A stretch of 64,000 bases of DNA from Baekduia soli (GCF_007970665.1 NZ_CP042430.1:2666001-2730000); one strand, 5' to 3'; counted from the stretch's first letter, positions 9,076 to 16,895 are shown. Made by a program: numbers and translations. The notes: generated from the sequence alone by a model not told the origin.

Positions 9076-10009
9076 CCGGGCCGGCGGGCCCGGCCAGGAT
9101 GCCGGCGCGCGCCTGCGCCGCGCGGACCTGCGCCCAGGCGCGCGCCCAGCGCCGGTCGAGGGCGCGCTGCACGAGCGAGGCCGGGGCCGCCCCGTCGTGC
9201 TCGGCGAACGCGTGCCGGGCGAAGGCCTGCGCCAGCGCCTGCGGGTCGATGAGGTGAGCGGCCCACGCAGCGCCTGCCGCCGGGTCGGACCGCAGCTCGT
9301 CGTAGGAGAGCAGCGCGACGCGGTCGGGCGGCAGGCGCCGCACGCTGGCCGCCAGGCGGAAGGCCCGGCCGCGCAGCGCCATCCGCAGGACCCAGCGCCA
9401 CAGCGGCCGCCGCCACCGGGAGGCGAGCAGGGCCTCGAGCCGCACGCTGTCGCCGTCGAGCGCCCGCAGGTAGGCGGACGTGCTCGCGCGCGGCAGCGCC
9501 CGGTCGATGCTGCGCTCGATGTCGGCCAGCCGCCGGCGCAGCAGGATGATGTGGGCGTCGGGGTAGTCGGCCAGCAGCCGGGCCTCGTGCCCGACCTCCC
9601 AGGGGTTCTTGAGCACGATGGTGGCGTCGGGCGCCTCGGCGGCGAGGCTGGCGATGTGCTCGCGCAGCAGCGGCACGCCCCCCGGGTGGCCGTACAGCGC
9701 CCGCTTGCCGGTGAGGTGGTGCAGCAGGAAGCCGTACTCCTCGGCGGTCTGCGGCGTCACGGGCAGGCGGTCGACGCCGCGATCGGCCGGGCCGGCGTCC
9801 AGCGCCTTGAGGAACGAGTCCAGCGATGGGATGGAGCGCGCGAGCACCCCGACCGTCGTGGTGATGCCGCCGACCGCGTCGGTCACGGCGCAGGCCATGA
9901 CCGTGGTTCCGCTGCGGTGGAACCCGTTGATGAACAGCGGTCCCCGTGCGGGGACGCCGACCGGTCGTGTGGAGTTCGAGGCGGCCATCACGCACCCGCC
10001 GCGGATCAT
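9047..10009 (-). CDS. sulfotransferase family protein
   Basis: A 320-aa cytoplasmic sulfotransferase that would move sulfate from PAPS to an unknown acceptor. The 5'-phosphosulfate loop is FINGFHRSGTTVMACAV (about residues 26-42). A later strand, AHIILLRRRLADIERSIDRALPRAS, sits where the 3'-phosphate-binding element is found. ATG 10009 follows GGAG at 5 nt spacing and is preferred; ATG 9988 (MAASNS) is an alternative. The 3' end overlaps the convergent double-hydrolase gene by 29 bp. A sulfatase (46.9-48.5 kb) and an arylsulfotransferase-like gene (49.3 kb) also occur in this window, but nothing ties them directly. Confidence 0.8.
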   Translation of the reverse strand: MIRGGCVMAASNSTRPVGVPARGPLFINGFHRSGTTVMACAVTDAVGGITTTVGVLARSIPSLDSFLKALDAGPADRGVDRLPVTPQTAEEYGFLLHHLTGKRALYGHPGGVPLLREHIASLAAEAPDATIVLKNPWEVGHEARLLADYPDAHIILLRRRLADIERSIDRALPRASTSAYLRALDGDSVRLEALLASRWRRPLWRWVLRMALRGRAFRLAASVRRLPPDRVALLSYDELRSDPAAGAAWAAHLIDPQALAQAFARHAFAEHDGAAPASLVQRALDRRWARAWAQVRAAQARAGILAGPAGPVSPASRAAT

Positions 10010-10055
10010 CCCACTCCGGAGGCGTCGCGCGAACGGGCCACCCGCGCGGAGGCCT

Positions 10056-11453
10056 CTAGACCCGCCCGACCGTCCCGCCGATCGCGCGGCCGCGCAGCCC
10101 CTCGACCCCCGGCGCTCCCGCCAGCGACAGGATCGTCGGCGCGATGTCGTAGATCGTGAGGTCGGTGCGGTGCTCGGCCGGCACGCCGGGCCCGGAGACG
10201 ATGCAGATGCCGTCGCGGTCGTGGTTGGCGTCGTCGGGACCCGTGTCGTTGTCGAAGGTCCAGTGGCGGCCGTGGCCGAGGCTGCCCGCGCTGCGCCAGC
10301 CCAGGTCGCCGAAGTACACGACGAGGTCGGGCGGGATCCCGCGCTGCTCGCGCCACAGGTCCTCGGGGCGCAGCGCGCGGGTGCCGATCGGGGTCCCGTC
10401 GGGGCCGCCCAGGGCCTCGAGCCTGGCGGCGATCTCGTCGCGGACGCGCTCGTAGTCGGCCGGGTCGACGAGCCCCTGGGGCTCGCGGCCGGCCACGTTG
10501 AGGCACAGGCGGCAGTAGTACCCGCCCTCGCCCCAGGCGGTGGTCTTCTCCCAGTCCACGACGGCGTCGCGGAACGCCGTCGGCCCCTCGACGGGCTCGC
10601 GCAGCACGAGGTAGCCCTCCCGCAGGAGCCACTCGTTGACGCAGATCGCGCCCTCCATCGGCCGCGCCCCGTGGTCGGAGACCACGAGCACCGTCGTCTC
10701 GTCGTCGAAGCGCTCCAGCAGCTCGCCGATCTCGTCGTCGAGGTAGCGGTAGTAGCTGTGGATGACGTCCGCGTAGCGGTGGCCGGGCTCGTAGCGCGGA
10801 TGCGCGGGGTCGGTGAAGCGCCAGAAGGCGTGGTGGAGGCGGTCCACGCCGATCTCCACCATCATGAAGAAGTCCCAGGGCCGGGTGTCGAGCAGGTGCC
10901 GGCACACCGTGAACCGCTGCTCGGTCATCGCGTACACCTCGGCGAGGATCCGGTCGCGGTCCTCGCTGCGGAAGTTGCGCACGTCGACCTGGTAGGTGCC
11001 CACGAGGCGCTCGATCTCCGTGCGCAGCCCGGTGGGATGGGTGAACGGGTCGCGCCGCGTGTCGCCGGTCAAGAAGCACGACACGAGGTCGCCGTTGACC
11101 TCGGGCGGGGGGGAGGTCTGCGGGACGCCGACGACGACGACGTGCCGGCCCTCGCGTCCGAGCCGGTCCCAGACGCGGTCGACGTGCACCGCGCGCGCGT
11201 CGGCGATCATCAGCGCGTCGTAGCTGTGGTCGGCGCGGTTGCGGAACCCGTAGATGCCCAGCTCACCCGGGTCGTGGCCGCTGGTCATGCAGCTCCAGGC
11301 GGGCACGGTGATCGGCGGGTCGACGCTGCGCAGCGGGCCCCACGTCCCGCTCTGGACGAGCCGCCGGATGTTGGGCAGGTCCTCCAGCCAGGGGCCGAAG
11401 ACGAGGGCGGGGTCGGCGCAGTCCAGGCCGATGACGGCGACCTTCGGGGTCAT
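10056..11453 (-). CDS. alkaline-phosphatase-superfamily phosphodiesterase/phosphatase
   Basis: A 465-aa member of the type I phosphodiesterase/nucleotide pyrophosphatase branch. It shows the metal-binding and nucleophile motifs in order: VAVIGLDCADP (first Asp), VPAWSCMTSGHDPGELGIYGF (nucleophile region), VEIGVDRLHHAFWRF, VLVVSDHGARP (Asp-His metal pair) and GRHWTF / YDIAPTILSLAG near the end. It lacks a signal peptide. Bacterial relatives are often annotated as AP-family proteins next to glycan- or lipid-processing genes; the true substrate is unknown. It lies just downstream of tandem LuxR regulators on the same strand. Confidence 0.85.
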   Translation of the reverse strand: MTPKVAVIGLDCADPALVFGPWLEDLPNIRRLVQSGTWGPLRSVDPPITVPAWSCMTSGHDPGELGIYGFRNRADHSYDALMIADARAVHVDRVWDRLGREGRHVVVVGVPQTSPPPEVNGDLVSCFLTGDTRRDPFTHPTGLRTEIERLVGTYQVDVRNFRSEDRDRILAEVYAMTEQRFTVCRHLLDTRPWDFFMMVEIGVDRLHHAFWRFTDPAHPRYEPGHRYADVIHSYYRYLDDEIGELLERFDDETTVLVVSDHGARPMEGAICVNEWLLREGYLVLREPVEGPTAFRDAVVDWEKTTAWGEGGYYCRLCLNVAGREPQGLVDPADYERVRDEIAARLEALGGPDGTPIGTRALRPEDLWREQRGIPPDLVVYFGDLGWRSAGSLGHGRHWTFDNDTGPDDANHDRDGICIVSGPGVPAEHRTDLTIYDIAPTILSLAGAPGVEGLRGRAIGGTVGRV

Positions 11454-11463
11454 GCCGGGCGGC

Positions 11464-12063
11464 TCAGATCACGCCGCTGCGGGCGGCGACGGCTACGGCG
11501 TGGGCACGGGTGCGCCCGCGCAGCTTGACGAGCACGTCGTGGACGATGTGCTTCACCGTGCGCTCCGAGTAGTTCATCCGCTGGGCGATGTCGCGGGTGG
11601 TCGCCCCGTCGGCGAGCAGGCGCAGGACGTCGATCTCGCGGGGGGTGAACCGCGCGGCGCAGGGCGGGGAGGTCCCGACGAGCATCCGCCGCGGCCGCGA
11701 CGGCGGCCCCGGGAGCCGCTGCACGGCCTGGATGCAGGTCAGCAGGCGCGAGGGGGTCAGGGCGGTCGTGCCGAGCACCGCGCTGAGGCCGGCGCGCTGC
11801 AGGTCGCGCAGCCCGTCGGAGCCCGGACCGCCGAACAGGCCGACGAGCCGAAGGTCCCGCCCGCGCGCCAGCGCGACGGCCCGGTCGACGCCGCTGCCCT
11901 CGATGTCGAAGATGAGCAGGGACACCCCGGCGAGGTCCGGGACGGGCCGCAGGCCGGCTCCGGACCCGGCGACGTCGTGCGACGCCTCCCGGAGGCAGCC
12001 GACGATCCCGTGACGCAGGACGGGGTTGCTGTGGTCCACCCAGATCCGTCCGAGTGATGACAT
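11464..12063 (-). CDS. LuxR-family regulator with a divergent receiver-like N-terminus
   Basis: A 199-aa protein. The C-terminal 65 residues are a LuxR/GerE helix-turn-helix: FTPREIDVLRLLADGATTRDIAQRMNYSERTVKHIVHDVLVKL. The N-terminal ~120 residues follow the receiver fold (IWVDHSNPVLRHGIVGCLREA...LLIFDIEG) with an Asp at the usual phosphoacceptor strand, but the acidic pair near the N-terminus is reduced to VDHS. ATG 12063 is chosen because it gives a complete receiver strand; longer frames run into the intergenic hairpin region. It is a tandem paralogue of the next gene (YGLVGCL / HGIVGCL, YSERT motifs). Target genes unknown; it ends 10 bp before the phosphatase start. Confidence 0.82.
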   Translation of the reverse strand: MSSLGRIWVDHSNPVLRHGIVGCLREASHDVAGSGAGLRPVPDLAGVSLLIFDIEGSGVDRAVALARGRDLRLVGLFGGPGSDGLRDLQRAGLSAVLGTTALTPSRLLTCIQAVQRLPGPPSRPRRMLVGTSPPCAARFTPREIDVLRLLADGATTRDIAQRMNYSERTVKHIVHDVLVKLRGRTRAHAVAVAARSGVI

Positions 12064-12091
12064 GCGGGCATCCCATCGCGCGCCGGCCGTG

Positions 12092-12105
12092 CGGACTAGG
12101 GTCCG
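12092..12105. promoter_or_regulatory. short dyad in the LuxR upstream region
   Basis: CGGAC, a 4-bp TAGG spacer and GTCCG form a perfect inverted repeat 29 bp upstream of the LuxR-type gene that starts at 12063. It could be an autoregulatory operator; no experimental or comparative support is available here. Confidence 0.3.
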
Positions 12106-12142
12106 TCGCGTCGAGGCGGGGGACCGAACGGGCGCTGTGCGT

Positions 12143-12176
12143 GCACGATCGGGAGCCGTGCGGCTCCCGTTCGTGC
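12143..12176. terminator. long GC-rich hairpin between the two LuxR-type genes
   Basis: Arms GCACGA / TCGTGC and CGGGAGCCG / CGGCTCCCG pair perfectly apart from one T:T mismatch, with a 2-base centre. It lies about 35 bp after the stop of the upstream LuxR gene (minus strand). No U-tract follows, so it is either an actinobacterial-style terminator without a tail or a DNA dyad bound by a regulator. Confidence 0.55.
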
Positions 12177-12209
12177 AACCGGTCGTCCGGAGAGGTGATC
12201 CGGGCATGG

Positions 12210-12779
12210 TCAGATCAGCCCGCGCCGGATGGCCTGGGCGACGATCTGGGGACGGCTGCGGGCGTCGAGCCGGTCCTCGAGGCCCGTGATGAGCTTCTTG
12301 ATCGTCCGCTCGGAGTAGCTCATCTGCTCGGCGATCTCGCGCGTCGAGCACCCGTCGGCGATGAGCTCGAGCAGCCGGATCTCGCGGGAGTCGACCGGCG
12401 GCGCGTGGCCGTTGGCGTGGCTGTTGACGCGCAGCCCGGCCGCGGCGGCGTGGACGGTCGCGTGGAGCTGGGCGATGGTCAGCGAGCTCCGGTGCAGGGC
12501 GCCGGCGATGTCGTTGTGCCCGGCGGTCGTCGCGGCGTGCGCGATGTCGCCGTAGATGATGATCGGGCACGCGAAGAGGTGCTCGCGCGCGACGCTGCTG
12601 GAGACGATGGCGATGTCGGCCTCATGGCGCTCCAGCGTCTCGGGCGTGGCCACCATGACCTCGAGGCGCTGGTCCTCGTTGAGGCACCCGACCAACCCGT
12701 AGCGGAGGAGGTCGTCCTCCTCGATCACTGCCACCCGCGTCCGGCGGCGCGCCCCGGTTGAAGCCCTGGCGTGCGACAA
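12210..12779 (-). CDS. LuxR-family regulator with receiver-like domain lacking the phospho-Asp
   Basis: A 189-aa paralogue of the neighbouring LuxR protein. The N-terminal half begins VAVIEEDDLLRYGLVGCLNED like a receiver, with the acidic pair present, but the strand that should hold the phosphoacceptor reads ADIAIVSSS, without Asp. The C-terminus is a GerE helix-turn-helix: VDSREIRLLELIADGCSTREIAEQMSYSERTIKKLITGLEDRL. The start is assigned to TTG 12779, which follows AAGGAGG at 10 nt; no ATG or GTG nearby has such a site. A TATGGT hexamer about 37 nt upstream fits a -10 box. It is likely a phosphorylation-independent regulator. Confidence 0.78.
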   Translation of the reverse strand: MSHARASTGARRRTRVAVIEEDDLLRYGLVGCLNEDQRLEVMVATPETLERHEADIAIVSSSVAREHLFACPIIIYGDIAHAATTAGHNDIAGALHRSSLTIAQLHATVHAAAAGLRVNSHANGHAPPVDSREIRLLELIADGCSTREIAEQMSYSERTIKKLITGLEDRLDARSRPQIVAQAIRRGLI

Positions 12780-12815
12780 CGTCCGATCGCCTCCTTGCTC
12801 CCGTGTCCGTGGCGT

Positions 12816-12821
12816 ACCATA
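12816..12821 (-). promoter_or_regulatory. -10 box for the TTG-started LuxR gene
   Basis: TATGGT on the minus strand, about 37 nt before TTG 12779, leaves a leader of about 30 nt holding the AAGGAGG site. No convincing -35 is visible. Confidence 0.4.
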
Positions 12822-12895
12822 TCCACCGGCACATCCACCATGGAGACGGTCTGCTCGAGGACTGGACGAAGGTCGTGCCGCCGGGTTGCGCAGCC

Positions 12896-13279
12896 TCACC
12901 GCAGGATGAGCGTGGCTCGTGAGAGATCGTCGGGGCCGCCGCCGCTGATGCGCACCGGCCGGCTCCCGAGCCGGCCGCTTCCGCTCGCGACGTACCGCGT
13001 ACCGCCCGACGCCTGACGCGTGCGGAACGTCCCGCTCAGCGCGCGGCCGCCGATCCGTCCCGTCAGGCGGTAGTGCCGCTTGCCGATCCAGGTCGCGGCG
13101 AACGTCCCCCGGCTCGACGTGTAGGTCGCCGTGAGGCCCCTCATGTGCTGCAACCTGCCGTGCAGGACGATCGCCGCCGCGGCCTGCGCCACCGGCGCCG
13201 GACCCGCCGCGATCGCGACGGCCGGCCCCGCTGCGACGGCCATGACCACGGCGACCGCCAGCCCTCGCACCTTCGACAT
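12896..13279 (-). CDS. small secreted protein of unknown function
   Basis: A 127-aa protein starting at ATG 13279. MSKVRGLAVAVVMAVAAGPAVA is a typical signal peptide with Ala-rich cleavage region. The mature ~90 residues are Gly/Thr/Arg-rich and contain alternating strands (HGRLQHMRGLTATYTSSRGTFAATW and HYRLTGRIGGRALSGTF), suggesting a small beta-barrel or beta-sandwich. I do not recognise the family. It is divergent from the aldehyde dehydrogenase gene, sharing a 182-bp upstream region with it. A longer open frame to 13441 exists but would lose the N-terminal position of the signal peptide. Confidence 0.65.
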   Translation of the reverse strand: MSKVRGLAVAVVMAVAAGPAVAIAAGPAPVAQAAAAIVLHGRLQHMRGLTATYTSSRGTFAATWIGKRHYRLTGRIGGRALSGTFRTRQASGGTRYVASGSGRLGSRPVRISGGGPDDLSRATLILR

Positions 13280-13331
13280 GGGCGGCGAGCATACGGGGGT
13301 GTGCCGGGGTGTCCAGGCCGACCGCCGCCTC

Positions 13332-13412
13332 ATTGCACCAACGGGCATCGCGAGGACGCGTGCGGGCAGCCCGGGAGCGGCGCACGGCGGGGCGGCGGCG
13401 ATGTGGTGCAAT
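13332..13412. promoter_or_regulatory. paired inverted 9-bp sites in a divergent promoter region
   Basis: ATTGCACCA at 13332-13340 and its exact reverse complement TGGTGCAAT at 13404-13412 lie 63 bp apart between the divergent secreted-protein and aldehyde-dehydrogenase genes. Such spacing (six helical turns) could suit a looping repressor or two half-sites; chance occurrence of a 9-bp match within about 180 bp is low but not negligible. Confidence 0.35.
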
Positions 13413-13461
13413 AGCGACGCCGTGGGCAGCGGTCCCACCACGACGAGAGCCAGGAGCCTTC

Positions 13462-14832
13462 ATGAGTGACTACGCAGTGGTCGACCCGGCGACGGGTGAG
13501 ACGATCAGGCGCTACCCGACGATCGGCGACGCCGACCTCGAGGCCGCGATCGGGCGCGCCCACGCGGCGCACGAGCCCTGGGGGCGGGGCACCTCCGTCG
13601 CCGAGCGCGCGGCGCTGATCCGCCGCGTCGGAGAGCTGCACACCGAGCGCCGCCAGGCGCTGGCCGAGATCATCTGCCGCGAGATGGGCAAGCCGGTCGA
13701 GCAGGCCCTCGGCGAGGTGGACTTCAGCGCTGCGATCTACGAGTACTACGCCGACAACGCCGAGTCGCTGCTGGCCGACGAGCCGATCGAGCTGCTCGAG
13801 GGCGAGGGCTCGGCGTTCATCCGGCGCACCTCGCTGGGCGTCCTGCTCGGGATCATGCCGTGGAACTACCCCTACTACCAGGTGGCGCGCTTCGCCGGCC
13901 CCAACCTGGTCATCGGCAACACGATCCTGCTCAAGCACGCGCCGCAGTGCCCGGAGTCGGCGGCGGCGATCGAGCAGATCTACCACGACGCCGGCGTGCC
14001 GGTCGACGCCTACATCAACATCTACGCCACCAACGACCAGATCGCCACGGTCATCGCCGACCCGCGCGTGCAGGGGGTGTCGCTGACGGGCTCGGGCCGC
14101 GCCGGCGCGGCCGTGGCCGAGATCGCCGGCCGCAACCTCAAGAAGGTCGTGCTCGAGCTCGGCGGGTCCGATCCGTTCATCGTGCTGGCCACCGACGACC
14201 TCGATGCGGTCGTCGAGGCCGCGGTCGGCGGGCGGCTGGAGAACGGCGGCCAGGCGTGCAACGCCGCCAAGCGCTTCATCGTCGTCGACGACCTCTACGA
14301 GCCGTTCCTGGAGAAGTTCACCGCCGCGCTGACCAAGATCGAGCCGGGCGACCCCAAGTCGGCCGGCACCGTCCTGGGCCCGCTGTCGTCGTCGGGTGCG
14401 ACCGACCGCCTGGAGGACCAGGTCAAGCGCGCGACCGCCCAGGGCGCGACGCTCGTCGCCGGCGGCAGCCGGGAGGGCAACTTCTTCGGGACGACCGTCC
14501 TGACCGGCATCACGCCGGACAACGACGCCTACAAGGAGGAGTTCTTCGGCCCGGTCGCCTCCGTCTACCGCGTCGCCTCCGAGGACGAGGCCGTCAAGCT
14601 GGCCAACGACACCGAATACGGCCTGGGGTCCTACGTGTTCACGAACGACCCCGACCAGGCGCTGCGCGTCGCCGACCGCATCGAGGCGGGCATGGTGTTC
14701 GTCAACGCCGTCGGGGCCGAGGGCGTCGAGCTGCCGTTCGGCGGCGTCAAGGGCTCGGGCTTCGGCCGCGAGCTCGGGCGCTTCGGCGCCGACGAGTTCG
14801 TCAACAAGAAGCTGATCCGCGTCGCCGGCTGA
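13462..14832 (+). CDS. NAD(P)-dependent aldehyde dehydrogenase, succinate-semialdehyde dehydrogenase type
   Basis: A 456-aa aldehyde dehydrogenase, the length of mycobacterial GabD1-type succinate-semialdehyde dehydrogenases. It has IMPWNYPYYQV (cofactor-binding region), SLTGSGRAG, general base Glu232 in LELGGSDPF and nucleophile Cys266 in ENGGQACNAAKRF, the context usual for the SSADH subgroup. The C-terminus has EEFFGPVASVYRV and LPFGGVKGSGFGREL. ATG 13462 follows CAGGAGCC at a suitable distance. It stands alone, convergent with a PAP2 phosphatase, so the aldehyde (succinate semialdehyde or another short omega-carboxy aldehyde) is inferred from subgroup features only. Confidence 0.9.
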   Translation: MSDYAVVDPATGETIRRYPTIGDADLEAAIGRAHAAHEPWGRGTSVAERAALIRRVGELHTERRQALAEIICREMGKPVEQALGEVDFSAAIYEYYADNAESLLADEPIELLEGEGSAFIRRTSLGVLLGIMPWNYPYYQVARFAGPNLVIGNTILLKHAPQCPESAAAIEQIYHDAGVPVDAYINIYATNDQIATVIADPRVQGVSLTGSGRAGAAVAEIAGRNLKKVVLELGGSDPFIVLATDDLDAVVEAAVGGRLENGGQACNAAKRFIVVDDLYEPFLEKFTAALTKIEPGDPKSAGTVLGPLSSSGATDRLEDQVKRATAQGATLVAGGSREGNFFGTTVLTGITPDNDAYKEEFFGPVASVYRVASEDEAVKLANDTEYGLGSYVFTNDPDQALRVADRIEAGMVFVNAVGAEGVELPFGGVKGSGFGRELGRFGADEFVNKKLIRVAG

Positions 14833-14836
14833 GCGC

Positions 14837-14850
14837 CGGGAGGGCTCCCG
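14837..14850. terminator. putative bidirectional terminator hairpin
   Basis: CGGGAG-GG-CTCCCG sits in the 30-bp gap between the convergent aldehyde dehydrogenase and PAP2 genes. The effective stem is 5-6 bp with a small loop and there is no U-tract. Confidence 0.4.
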
Positions 14851-14862
14851 CCGGGCGTTCGC

Positions 14863-15411
14863 TCAGGCGCGCGTGACGAGCGGGAGCCGGATGTCGGGCA
14901 GGCGGCGGGCGAGGTGGGTGACGGCCACCGCGCTCGCCGCGCCCAGCGCCGCCCCGGCGGCGACGTCGCTGAGGTAGTGCACGCCGAGGAAGACCCGGCC
15001 GAGCGCCACCACGGTCGCGGCGAGCAGCACGAGCGTGCCGAGCCGGCGGTGGGCCAGGAGGATCGCGGTCCCGATGGCGAACGCCGCCGTGGCATGGTCG
15101 CTCGGCATGCCCGGGTCGGGCGCGTGGGCGAGGAAGTCGACGATGCTGTGGTGGCTGACGAACGGGCGCGGGCGGTCGGCGGCCGTGCTGATGACCTTGC
15201 CGATGAGCAGGGCCACGGCCGCGCTGGCGCCGGCGACGATCCCCGTGGCGCGTGTGAGGTGCTCGCGGCGCACGAGGGCGGCCAGGACGAGGACGACGAC
15301 GAGGGCGATGAACAGGTACTCCGACGCCATGACGTAGGCGCGCAGGACGTCCTCGAAGCCGTCGTGGCGCGTCGAGAAGCGGTCGAGGGCGTGAGCGATG
15401 CGGTAGTCCAC
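14863..15411 (-). CDS. PAP2-family membrane phosphatase
   Basis: A 182-aa integral membrane phosphatase. The three PAP2 signature blocks are present: the RPRPFVSHH block, MPSDHATAAF, and GRVFLGVHYLSDVAAG, with four to six hydrophobic segments between and around them. Members dephosphorylate lipid phosphates such as phosphatidic acid or undecaprenyl pyrophosphate outside the membrane. The start is taken as GTG 15411 (VDYRIAHALDRF), 12 nt after GAAGGAG; no ATG is available. A TACCGT -10 box and a hairpin precede it. Confidence 0.85.
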   Translation of the reverse strand: MDYRIAHALDRFSTRHDGFEDVLRAYVMASEYLFIALVVVLVLAALVRREHLTRATGIVAGASAAVALLIGKVISTAADRPRPFVSHHSIVDFLAHAPDPGMPSDHATAAFAIGTAILLAHRRLGTLVLLAATVVALGRVFLGVHYLSDVAAGAALGAASAVAVTHLARRLPDIRLPLVTRA

Positions 15412-15439
15412 GGTGGCGGTCGGCTCCTTCGTGCAGGGC

Positions 15440-15469
15440 GGCCGTTTCGCACGGCCTTCACATACGGTA
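15440..15469 (-). promoter_or_regulatory. PAP2 promoter and leader hairpin
   Basis: On the minus strand TACCGT (15469-15464) looks like a -10 box. The following leader contains GGCCGT-5 nt-ACGGCC (15456-15440), a GC-rich hairpin, ahead of GAAGGAG and GTG 15411. The hairpin could also terminate transcription from the upstream gene ending at 15522. Confidence 0.35.
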
Positions 15470-15521
15470 ACCGCCGACGCGGCGACCGGGCTGTCCGGAT
15501 GGGGGGGACGGGCGTCTGCGG

Positions 15522-16154
15522 TCAGGTCCCGCGTGCCGGGCGCGGCGCGCCGGGCGCGCGCGGAGCGGCGCGGATCCTTCGCCGGCGGCGCAGGAGGAGC
15601 AGCCCGGCCCCGACGCCGGCGACCGCGACCGCGATGGCGATCAGCCCGGCCTCGCGGGAGTTCCACCCGGCGTCGCGGGGGTGGACCGCCGAGGCGCCGA
15701 GGACGCGCTGCTGGACCGCCTGCCAGTCGGCGGGGCTCATCGCGCGCCAGCGCGACCCGGCCATCCAGCTCCACATGCCCGAGCCGGTGCCCATCATGGC
15801 GCCCCGGCCGCCCATCATCGTGCTCGCGCCGCCCGTGCCGGTGGCGCAGCCCACGTACTGCGCACCGAGCACCTGGTGCATCCGTGACTCGGCCGCGGCG
15901 CCCATCACGGCCGTCATCCGGGCGTCCATCGCCTCGTGCGCGGCCGTCGAGCCGACGGCGCGGCCCATGGCGAACTCTCCGACCTGGTCGAGATCCTCGG
16001 CCGACAGGCTCCCGCACGTGCGCGCGCCGGAGCGGACCTGCTGGGCCAGCGCCCCGCCGGCCTGCTGCTCGGCCGCGACGGAGGCCAGTGCGGGGGAGGA
16101 GGCGAGGCCGGACGCGACGGCTGCCAGGATCAGCGCCAGGGTGGTGCGGAGCAT
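15522..16154 (-). CDS. secreted/membrane-anchored Met-rich protein of unknown function
   Basis: A 210-aa protein from ATG 16154. It has a signal peptide (LRTTLALILAAVASGLASSPALA), a globular part with two Cys (TCGSLSAEDLDQVGEFAMGRAVG ... HQVLGAQYVGC), a Gly/Met-rich run containing MMGGRGAMMGTGSGMW, then one transmembrane helix near residues 175-195 (GLIAIAVAVAGVGAGLLLL) followed by Arg-rich cytoplasmic tail. The topology is that of a surface protein anchored at its C-terminus. Met-rich stretches often bind Cu(I), but metal binding is only a suggestion. I do not recognise a named domain. Confidence 0.65.
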   Translation of the reverse strand: MLRTTLALILAAVASGLASSPALASVAAEQQAGGALAQQVRSGARTCGSLSAEDLDQVGEFAMGRAVGSTAAHEAMDARMTAVMGAAAESRMHQVLGAQYVGCATGTGGASTMMGGRGAMMGTGSGMWSWMAGSRWRAMSPADWQAVQQRVLGASAVHPRDAGWNSREAGLIAIAVAVAGVGAGLLLLRRRRRIRAAPRAPGAPRPARGT

Positions 16155-16284
16155 GGGTCCAGGGTCCCGCGACCGCGGCCGCGGCACCTCCGTAGGACCC
16201 CGCACGGCCGACGCGAGGATCCCGCGGATCGCGTGCATGCTCGGGCCCGTGGATCGTGAGGCATCGCGGTGAGCGACGGCGTCC

Positions 16285-16480
16285 CTGCCCGTCCGAGGAG
16301 CACGCCGAGATCGTCGAGATCGCCAACGCGGCCGCGCAGGCCCACCGCGGCGTCATCCCGGCCGACCGCCGGCCCGGCCCCTGCATGTCGGCGACCTCAT
16401 CCTGCGGACCTCCTGGTCGATGCCGAGCGCCGGGTCGAGACGTCGGTCGTGCTCGTGCGGCCGCGCCGTGTCCGGCTAGG
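16285..16480 (+). pseudogene. remnant of a GNAT-family N-acetyltransferase
   Basis: Frame 2 reads SEEHAEIVEIANAAAQAHRGVIPADR, the typical opening of a GNAT acetyltransferase of the IANDAA.AYRGVIPADRW type. Shortly after, other frames read LILRTSWSMP and then ERRVETSVVLV, which match the usual C-terminal end (LLRTYWSIPERQVETSVVL) of the same family. The middle ~100 codons are missing and the ends are out of frame. It is therefore an internally deleted, dead gene. It runs into the 3' end of the convergent osmC-like gene. Confidence 0.55.
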
Positions 16481-16895
16481 CGACCCGCAGCTCTGGCGTC
16501 GGGACGACGAACTGCTCGTCGAACGCGAATCCGGCCTCGAGCGCGCGACGCACGGGGCAGGTGTCGGCCACGCGCCGCAGGCGCGTGTGCTGGGCCTCCG
16601 TCAGGCCGGCCGGCAGGTTGACGCGGATGTCGAACCGCCGAGGCTGGGACTGGGTGTCGTAGTCGACCTCGACGCTGAGGTCGTCCAGCGACCACCCGTT
16701 CCGGTTGGCGTACAGGGCGATCATCGTCGAGATGCACGAGGCCAGCGTGGCCGCGAGCAGCTCGTGCGGTGCCGGACCCTCGTCGGTGCCGCCGAGCGAC
16801 AGTGGCTCGTCGGTGACGAGGACATGGCGGCCGTTGACGTCGATCTCGTGCCTGAGCCCGCCGCCGGTGCGGCGGGCGATGGCGGTCATGCTCAT
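16476..16895 (-). CDS. OsmC-family peroxiredoxin-like protein
   Basis: A 139-aa protein of the OsmC/Ohr fold. It has the N-terminal beta-hairpin region (HEIDVNGRHVLVTDEP), the dimer helix GPAPHELLAATLASCISTMIALYANRNGW with the first redox Cys, and the second conserved Cys in VADTCPVRRAL. These two Cys normally reduce organic peroxides. Start ATG 16895 follows AGGAGAG at 8 nt; the in-frame Met two codons later is less well placed. It precedes the MmpL gene in the opposite sense of flow only by a 160-bp AT-richer gap. Confidence 0.88.
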   Translation of the reverse strand: MSMTAIARRTGGGLRHEIDVNGRHVLVTDEPLSLGGTDEGPAPHELLAATLASCISTMIALYANRNGWSLDDLSVEVDYDTQSQPRRFDIRVNLPAGLTEAQHTRLRRVADTCPVRRALEAGFAFDEQFVVPTPELRVA

